Shown here one piece after another: positions 56,744-64,000 of a DNA stretch of 64,000 bases (its first letter is position 1; each line of letters begins with the position of its first letter). The stretch comes from Lytechinus variegatus (Eukaryota; Echinodermata; Echinoidea; Temnopleuroida; Toxopneustidae). The position numbers and the translations under genes are program-made. Under the pieces are notes generated by a model. That model ran no database searches and was not told where the DNA came from. It worked only from the letters and a program-made list of their open reading frames with translations. The stretch lies in assembly GCF_018143015.1 (NCBI RefSeq), contig NC_054742.1:52895195-52959194 (forward strand), in the 5' to 3' direction.

Positions 56744-57262
56744 CTGAATGCAGATAGAATTGGAAGCTGAGATAAATAAGCGGGAAATAAAATATGGTAA
56801 AAAGTAGTCCCAAGCTGTAGGATACTTATTTATAGTGAGTGATTGCATTACCAAATGTGCACATCATATGTATCAGAAATAATTTCATACTCTCAAAACT
56901 TTGCAACATCCTTCCAAAGGGAACTTGAATGAAAAGATGATGAAAAATTGGCAAAAAACATTTTCAAAGTCTTTAGACTATATTCTAAAAATAACAAAAT
57001 ATGGTCAAATAGCTCATCACTGATTTTGTTGTTTCCTGTTCCCACAGGTCACACACATTTGGTGATAAAATACTATTTTTCAAGTGTATAAGATATTTCA
57101 CATGCGAAGCGAGTGAAGCTGATTTTGTAGAAAAGAAAAATTATTTTGGCAAAATGTTTACTCCTTATTTTCTGTAAGTATTTCTGTATAAATGGTCGAA
57201 GCTTAAGAGAATAAACTTGAAAGAATGAAACGTGATTGGTAATACAGCCCACTACCATACAA

Positions 57263-57332
57263 ATGTCTGCCGCCGTCTATGTGTCTCGTAGCTTAGCTAC
57301 TAACAAAGAGGACGAGATGGCCACGTAAACAT
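57263..57332 (+). other. Possible first exon with strong donor
   Basis: A CpG-containing stretch with ATGTCTGCCGCCGTCTATGT at 57263 ends in ACATTG|GTAAGT (donor at 57333). The frame from that ATG closes after 22 codons at TAA, so if transcribed it would be a 5' UTR exon or a short upstream ORF. Evidence is limited to local composition and the donor. Confidence 0.2.
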
Positions 57333-57339
57333 TGGTAAG

Positions 57340-60300
57340 TTAAATCTCTTTTTTTTTTCTCATAATAAATTTTTTGTTTTTTTTAATTCGGCCTCATATT
57401 ATTTTAAAAATGTAATGAATATTGTATTAATGTTGGAACCTGGAAATAAAGTTCTAATGTTAGCCAATTTACATGATTCAGGACAAACTTGTGAGATCCA
57501 GATCTAGATCTTCTTACAGGAAAAGTATGAGTCTAGATCTAGATTAAATCTCACATTTCTCGGGGGCCAAAATTTCAATTTTGACCGTCGTATACGCACA
57601 TGTTACATGATAGTTGATACTTGAATTTTTCATAGGGCTTAGCCATCTAGGGGCACAATCCCTGGCTCCATAAAAAGTAAGCACACGTTAATGCCAGGGA
57701 ATGTTTTTTTTTTTTCGGGTGCTCCATTTTCAATGGTTTGTTAAATTTTGGGGGCAACTTTTTGCATTTCGGGGGCTCTTTTCAAATGCTACGTTTTTGT
57801 ATTTTGAGGAATACCTGTTCACTTATTAATGTATTATTACTTATTGTTTAATATTGTATGATTTTTTCTAAATTATTTGTTTCATACTTAGAGTGTTGTA
57901 TGTGGGTGTGTTTGTGTGGGTGTGACTGTGAGTTGAACTTGGATATAAATGAATTTAATATCTAATTTCTACTTCATCTATTCCAGTACAATAACCTGTA
58001 CTCAGTCATGTAATAAAGGCCCACATACCCTAACTTTTCCTGAAGTTCTTTGAAAACGCAGATCTCCACAAAAATTGCATTTCTCCATGGGGGAGTCTAA
58101 ATTTGGTGAGAATGAATTCATTAATAACTTAGATATACACATGACAATGAAGAAATCATCAAACTTTATTGGCAGTTTTGGATAATATACCCGAAATATA
58201 TACTCTGTCTGAAACAGAAAATCACCATCATTGAGGCCTTTACTGAGCGAAAAGTCTTCCGAGCTCTGGCAGAGAGACAGGGCTCAGACTGGCTAGCTAG
58301 TTCAAGCACCAATGCATACGTGCGTGAGCCTCCCGCCGGCCTTCTAAAATAGATGGAGCTTTGTTTGATTTATTGTCTGATATTTACCTCATCCCCTAGA
58401 AAAACAAAACAAATGATTTTTAAGTTATAATTAGCAAATAAGATTGGGTTATTTTGGATGTTACTAGGCCGTTTTGAAAAGCAAAGCCGAATGACAACCC
58501 ACCAATGCGAGGTTACTAGACTCTGGGATTTATTTCCTGTGTAATTCAAATTATTTTATCACAGAATTGTGATATCTGTAGGGGAAAATGTGCATTAGAA
58601 ATTGCACATGGTGGTAGTCATAATGGACCCCTATACGCGCAACTGTTTCCTGACCGTTGCGTTGATTTTTTTTCATACCATGAGTATGGAAAAACGTGAT
58701 ATGATGGTGAGCCCCACCTCTATGCACCTAACAATTTGAGTTAAGATTTAACATGAAATCATTCTTATTTCACAAAATCTTTTGGTTAATAATGTTCCTT
58801 ATATTATCAAGTGTATTAATTAAAGTGTACCAAATTTCTCATCAAAAAATGAAAGAAAATGTAAGATTTTCTTGAAAAAAAACCTCGGGCAGTCATTTTC
58901 AGATTGAAAAAAAAAATGGTACCCCATGTCTGCGCACTCATTCACTTTGCACACGATTCAGAGATTTTGATGACAAAGGCTGTATTTTGAAGCCGTTATA
59001 TGAAATGCCCTGAATTCATTATTTTTCCACCACTTTGAGTAAGATTTTTTTTATGAATACCTGTCAATGTATTGCATGTGTAAAGTTCGTGCTCGTTGTG
59101 TATCTTCTTTTACTAGAATCGCGCAGATACACGGGTGCGCAGATTTGGGAGACCGCGCAGACATGGGGAACTGACCATACAGAAAAAAAGACGCAACTTC
59201 GGAATTTAAAGACTGTGCTCCTCCCTATTTCCAAGGCTTGTTCATGATTTTGAGTGCGGATTTATTATTTTTTAATGGTAAGCGGAGCTCAAGCATATGG
59301 CACTCGTGGGCCACTGAGACCTCGGCAGTTGTTATCGCTCGGCAATAATTTCGGGGGCGACATTAAGATTTCATGTTGCCCCCGCAATGCCAAAAACATG
59401 ATTTTGGGTGATTTCGAGGGCAACTTTAGCCTTTTTAGGCATTTCCGGGGCAAATTCGCCCACTGCCCCCCTTGTATTTTTTCGCTGGTTAATGCAGTGA
59501 ATTATTTCTACTCTGAGCTAGGCGCCTCCTGGCTAACTGTGCATTGTGTAAATTACAGCCACTGGCATGACCGGACTGGCACAATTGTAACAATCAACTC
59601 ACAGTCACACATGCACATGCACACTCACTGCTAGTGCTACAGCCACAGCCACAGGCCAGGCTTGGCAGTCAAGTCCCTGCAGACACCATGAAACAGTCTC
59701 AAAGTCAAAGTCACACTCACAGAGTCAGAGCTGACAATTCTCAAAAAGTTCTCATATTAATAGCTCACTCAGTTCTTCATAAAACCTACTTAATAATATA
59801 ACACTAATTCCGAAAGTACCAAAAATACTTTACCAGAGAGAAACCTTTCACCAGTACCAAGTAACTTCAATCATAACTCTCGATCGATCTCGGCATCGGC
59901 AGTCGGATCATATCCACTATACTCGAGCTCGATTCAGCTAGCTAGTCTAGTCTAGATATACATACGGCCTATCGGGCGGCGGCCGGTATGCTGCGGTACC
60001 GGTATCGGCGATCTGTGCACGAATTGTATGCGTGATCGATTTGCCCATCGGCTGCTTGGATAAATTATGGCAAGCCAATTCGGTCTTGTGGCTAGCTCTC
60101 CTTGATTTTTCATTTTATATTAAATCATTTTAATTTTGTTTAATTCAACGTAATTTCAGCAGAACTTTGTTCAGAGTTCAGACCAAATTAGCATTTACAT
60201 TTTGTCTATGATCAGCGTACAGGATGAGTAACCGTGTGGCGGCAAAAGGGCACCCAGCCCGCCCAAAGACCCGGCCCCATGAATGCCCACGCAATTAACA
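57340..60300. other. No gene seen; includes CpG-rich patch 59870-60060
   Basis: Mostly AT-rich. Between 59870 and 60060 CpG dinucleotides are frequent (TCGATCGATCTCGGCATCGG and similar), unlike the surroundings. This could mark an unmethylated regulatory region or first exon, but no exon is evident. GGGGGC-rich debris lies near 57555-57780 and 59345-59470. Confidence 0.3.
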
Positions 60301-60317
60301 CAGCCCCCCAAAAAAAT

Positions 60318-60361
60318 AATAGATAGATAGATAAATAAATAAATAAATAGATAAATAAATC
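60318..60361 (+). repeat. (ATAG/ATAA)n microsatellite
   Basis: Runs of AATAGATAGATAGATAAATA and AATAAATAAATAGATAAATA. A second simple repeat (TTTAGTTTAG) follows near 60383-60412. Confidence 0.9.
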
Positions 60362-61185
60362 TAAACTAAAGGTTCGCATACTTAGTTTAATTGGTTTAGT
60401 TTAGTTTAGTGTATTAACTCATTCACCCTCATAATGATTTCGTATTTTGTGATAGAGTGTGCTAAATCCCCTATCATTTTTTTTACCTGGATTTTTTGTT
60501 CAATATTTGAAATTAAAACAGGACCTAGGCCTCCTTATGTTCCAATCAATGCGCATTGATATCAAGGCCGATTTTACAAAGACCATCTCTGGTCTCTGCA
60601 AGTATAAGACCTTGATCTCCATCTCCTTAAGTAGCTCTTGGCCCAATGATTTCGCTTTCTAGAAATGGTTCTATGCATGGTCATCATTACAGTTTCATCC
60701 CTCTTCAAAAATATCCCAACGTCATCCTCCAGAGGCTCGATTAACATATTGCTCGTACCGTACTATTCCTATGAATTCCTTGTAACATTTAATGCTGTAT
60801 TTACAGTTTGCGTTTGAACCCCCCCCCTCTTCTTATTCCTCGATCATAATTTAATGCTGTATTAATTTGCAGTTTTCGTATCACACCCCCCCCCCTCCCT
60901 CCTCCTCTTCTAGGTCTACCCGGGGGTCTCCCCCCCCCCCTCTCCACTCCGGCCGCTCTCTCTGCCTCTTCTCGTTCTCCCTCATCTCTACAAGGGCGTA
61001 GGCTGGGGATGCACGTGCTGTTCCCTCCCGCTGAGGCAGAGGAGTTCCGAGACTGGCAAGGAAAACGAAATTTGTACCCCTTCTTCCAGCATACCTTCTG
61101 CATTTAACAGCCAGTTTTCCAAACTTGAGTTCCACCTGCCCAAGATGTGCCGCCCCCAATATCACTTTAGTTCCACCTCCCCACA

Positions 61186-62568
61186 ACCTCGTAGCCAGGA
61201 TTTCATTTTGGAGGGGGCGATAAATGCACGCGAAGCGTGCCAACACTTACAGCCACTTACACCCACTTACAGCCACTTACACCCCCTAGGGAGGGGGAGT
61301 TTCCCCTCCCGCGCGAAGCGCGAAGCTTTTGGTGTTATTATTAAAGTGAAAAGGATCCGTCTCTCTTGTCTCTAGTATCAGCTCCAATTCAGTTGACAAT
61401 ATTGTGATTTTGAACTTTTTTTTCATGAACCTTGTTTTCAAAAGTGATAGTGAGCGAACGCATAAAAGGAATACAATGGAGGAAATTAAAATAACAATCT
61501 AAAGCGTTTTTTTTTTGCCGTGAAAAGGGGCCCCATTATAATGGTATTCTCAAAGATATATTGAATACTTCCCTTGGAAAGATCAGATTTGATTACAAAC
61601 AATTTAGCGACAGTGCATAACTCGCAAAACAGAGGAGAAGTATATATAGTGTAAATGCCGGGAGGAAGATATTCCTCCCCGCGCAGAGCAATGAAACTCT
61701 GAAATTTCAAAGGGCGGACTTTTCATTAAATGCAAATGTCTTTAATACCCCATCGGCTTTAATTCAATTGATTTTCTAAGATTATTGAACTTCATTACAA
61801 GGAAAGTAGTGCGCAAAAAGTTGAAACTTAATTCTGTGATTGAAATTATATAAAAGGATGCCTAATTTCTTTGACTTATCCTGAAGCGCTTCACTTTGAA
61901 TTATAAAGAAACTTAAGTGTCATTCAAATTTTCAAACTGAGTGCGCAAAACAGGACAGGAGATGAATGTGCATGGAAATGACATGAAGTTGAATAGAATT
62001 TGATAATAAATATTGTACTTTTTTATTTAATACGACACGAATTTTATACCTTCCTCTTTTTAAATTAGGAACCCGTTTACCCCCAAATTTATGGTTGGTT
62101 AGTAATGAGCTGAAAAGCGGACTCTATGGAGGTGACGGCAGAAATTGATATAAAGATTTTACCCGCCCAGAGCCGATCCGTCTAGAAGTTGCGCGATCAA
62201 TTAAAAAAAGGATAACTTCATATACTTCGGCCTAACCTTACTCTAATTCCATGCCCTAATGTATACATTTTAACTTTAACTGGCAAGAAACACATCTAGC
62301 TGAGGTGGAAAAGCAGGGTTAGAGAAAGGATGGGAGAAACAATGGAGAACTTCAATATTATCATTTAACCGCGCACAGCGCGGAAGCAAAATTTACATAT
62401 AAATTTAGAGCAAGAGTGAAGGAGTTTCTCTTTTGAGACAAAAAAATAAAGAATATAAAGAAAAAAAACGCAAAGCTACCTTTCTTCCCTTTCCTCCATT
62501 CCCTTTTCCTTTTCTCCTCTCTTTTTTTTTCTTTTTTGGGGGCGACCGCCCCCCTGGCTACGCGCCTG
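61186..62568. mobile_element. hAT-like element remnant with GCGAAGC hairpins
   Basis: The left end contains CGTAGCCAGGATTTCATTTT and the inverted right end reads CAGGCGCGTAGCCAGGGGGG, so CGTAGCCAGG is shared as an inverted terminus. The outermost left bases differ and no target duplication was found. Inside are GCACGCGAAGCGTGC (61226-61240, a perfect 6-bp stem with a GAA loop), GCGCGAAGCGCG (61311-61322) and a CACTTACA(G/C)CC minisatellite at 61246-61287. No transposase. Confidence 0.5.
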
Positions 62569-63199
62569 CCTCCCCATGCTCAAACAAGGCTACGCTCTTG
62601 CTAATTCTGATAATTATTTTCCTTGTTGGCTCTGTATTCATTATGGGGTTTGTTCCATTTTTATGTTACGCATAATACGTTTGTTAATTTTTTTTTTGGC
62701 TCTCTATACAGTGAGAATAAATCGTCACTCAGTGTCAGAAAAGAGTGACATTCGCCTGGTATAGCTCGATGATGATGATTATCAACATTCTAAGTCAACC
62801 CCTTCAACGGCTGGGATCCATTATTGCTAAAACGCTGGTGTTGATTTAACACCAACCTAGTCGGAAAACACCAGAGAAGTGTTTATGAAACAACACTACA
62901 ACTTATATCGATAATATATTAAACGGGTACTCTAGGCTGGAAATAGTATGATTTGAACAGATAAACAAAAATCAAACGAACAAAACACTGAAAAATTATT
63001 TTGATAAAAATAGGATAAGGAACAACAAAGTTATGACGTTAAAGATTTGCATTATTACGGTGAAATAGTTCTATGCATGGAATGCACTGGCGTAAATCCG
63101 TGTTGATGGGTGTTGGGGTGGGGATGACTGAAATACTTTGGCATTTTTTTTTTGCAATCATGCTTTTAGATATGCAAGGAATTGTCATTGATATGTCCA
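62569..63199. other. No gene seen; fragment of GGTGTTA-type repeat
   Basis: At 62831-62880 GCTGGTGTTGATTTAACACC and CACCAGAGAAGTG resemble the interior of the MITEs at 8.9 and 25.3 kb. Otherwise unremarkable AT-rich sequence. Confidence 0.35.
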
Positions 63200-64000
63200 C
63201 AGTGGCGTACCCTGGGTCACGGCATGGGGGGGGGGCACCAGCAAAATTTTTAAATCACTGCATGAGTGAGCGCGCTCAGTTGCCAGGTATATTGACCTAA
63301 TTTCAAGGACAATAAGAATATGCATCTCCCTGATCATATAATGCGAGCGCGAAGCGCGAGCTGATTTTTTTTTATATTTACACCTGAAAAGGGACATTAT
63401 AATCAAATTTGTGTAATCATGATAGGTATACCTGTCTCACTAAACAGAAAGAGAAACAATGCGAGCGCGAAGCGCGAGCTGAAGTTTTCGTATATTTTTA
63501 CCCCAAACAGCGAGATTTTAAGGAATACATTTTAGGAATCCATTAAGAGTATGCATATCTCACCATAGTCATCTAATGCGAGTGCCAAGCGCTTGCTGAT
63601 TTTATTAGAATTACATCTGAACACATGAAACACTTTTTGTAGTCATTGCAATCATGATTATCATACCATCTCACTAATCAAATATTGCGAGCGCGAAGCG
63701 CGAGCTGAAAACTTAGATAATTCAGACCTGAAGTGGGTATACTAAGGTTTCTTTGTAGGAATTAACTAGGACCATACGTATTTCATTAACAAAATGATGC
63801 GAGCGCGAAAAGCGAGCTGAAAATTTTTTATATTCAGATCAGAAGAAGGGACATTTTGAGGACTGATTTTAGGAATTCATGAAGAGCAGACATATCTCAC
63901 CAATCCATTAATGCGAACGTAATTACGGACAGGATGTGTTTCATAATGTACGAAGACCTTAACACGGGGCAATCACTTTTTGAGTCATGAAAAAGAAACA
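63200..64000. repeat. ~114-bp satellite with GCGAGCGCGAAGCGCGAGC motif inside a hAT-like element
   Basis: It begins with a hAT-like terminus CAGTGGCGTACCCTGGGTCA at 63200 and a G run. Motif copies start at 63343, 63461, 63578, 63687, 63799 and 63913 (spacings 118, 117, 109, 112, 114). The unit body repeats CTGAAAA, CCTGAAAAGGGACAT, AGGAATTCATGAAGAG and CATATCTCACCAATCA. The third, fifth and sixth motifs are diverged. The array continues past the window end, so the right terminus is not visible. Confidence 0.85.

Noticed and set aside
60801-61246. Overlapping Gly/Arg/Glu-rich - strand frames
   Set aside because: Product of G/C homopolymer and purine-rich low-complexity DNA.
63343-63931. CRISPR-like regular repeats at 63 kb
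   Set aside because: Period (~114 bp) is too long, the spacers are similar to each other and the sequence is animal. This is a satellite, not a CRISPR array.

Overview
The window is animal nuclear DNA, most likely from a marine invertebrate deuterostome, with an echinoderm as my best guess. It is AT-rich and gene-poor, with long introns bounded by GT/AG, three nuclear tRNA-Gln-type copies, and a dense load of small DNA transposons and minisatellites. Two recognisable genes (NXPE family, ABHD2) are intact and animal-specific. The species assignment is inference from repeat style and gene content only.

Three spliced genes can be read. On the + strand at 7.9-14.7 kb is a four-exon NXPE-family gene (neurexophilin-like domain plus PC-esterase domain) of 601 residues. 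All exon phases match. On the + strand at 30.0-32.6 kb is a five-exon candidate gene of 359 residues that I do not recognise. It has a signal peptide, a four-cysteine module, a furin-type site and a long acidic tail, and its phases also close exactly. On the - strand at 52.9-44.55 kb is a complete seven-exon ABHD2-type lipase of 419 residues with the Ser/Asp/His triad in place. A further isolated exon is likely near 56.5 kb (- strand), and a weak first-exon candidate lies near 57.3 kb (+).

Layout: 0.3-1.15 kb is a palindromic TTAA-flanked DNA element. 1.2-3.67 kb holds decayed non-LTR retrotransposon (CR1/Jockey-type RT) fragments interrupted by a nested insert. 3.7-7 kb holds TIR elements and a tRNA-derived SINE. 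7.9-14.7 kb is NXPE. 14.8-23.2 kb is a mosaic of hAT-like ends, an inverted tandem TTCGGAA array, and two back-to-back TA-flanked mariner-type elements. 23.2-29.4 kb has a tandem duplication carrying tRNA-Gln copies, plus a third tRNA-Gln. 30-32.6 kb is the novel gene. 33.36-34.21 kb is a TA-flanked element made of GGCTCAACTTACCCC-like repeats. 34.2-44.5 kb is AT-rich, has no convincing coding sequence, and carries many short fold-back MITEs; part may be the ABHD2 3' UTR. 44.5-52.9 kb is ABHD2, whose introns carry a tandem array rich in DR1-type nuclear-receptor sites. 53-64 kb is intergenic repeat-rich sequence ending in a ~114-bp satellite.

The most striking non-coding theme is a near-palindromic motif centred on GCGAAGC. 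It recurs in several separate arrays and in both orientations. GCGAAGC is the known unusually stable DNA mini-hairpin sequence, and diverged copies appear to keep it.
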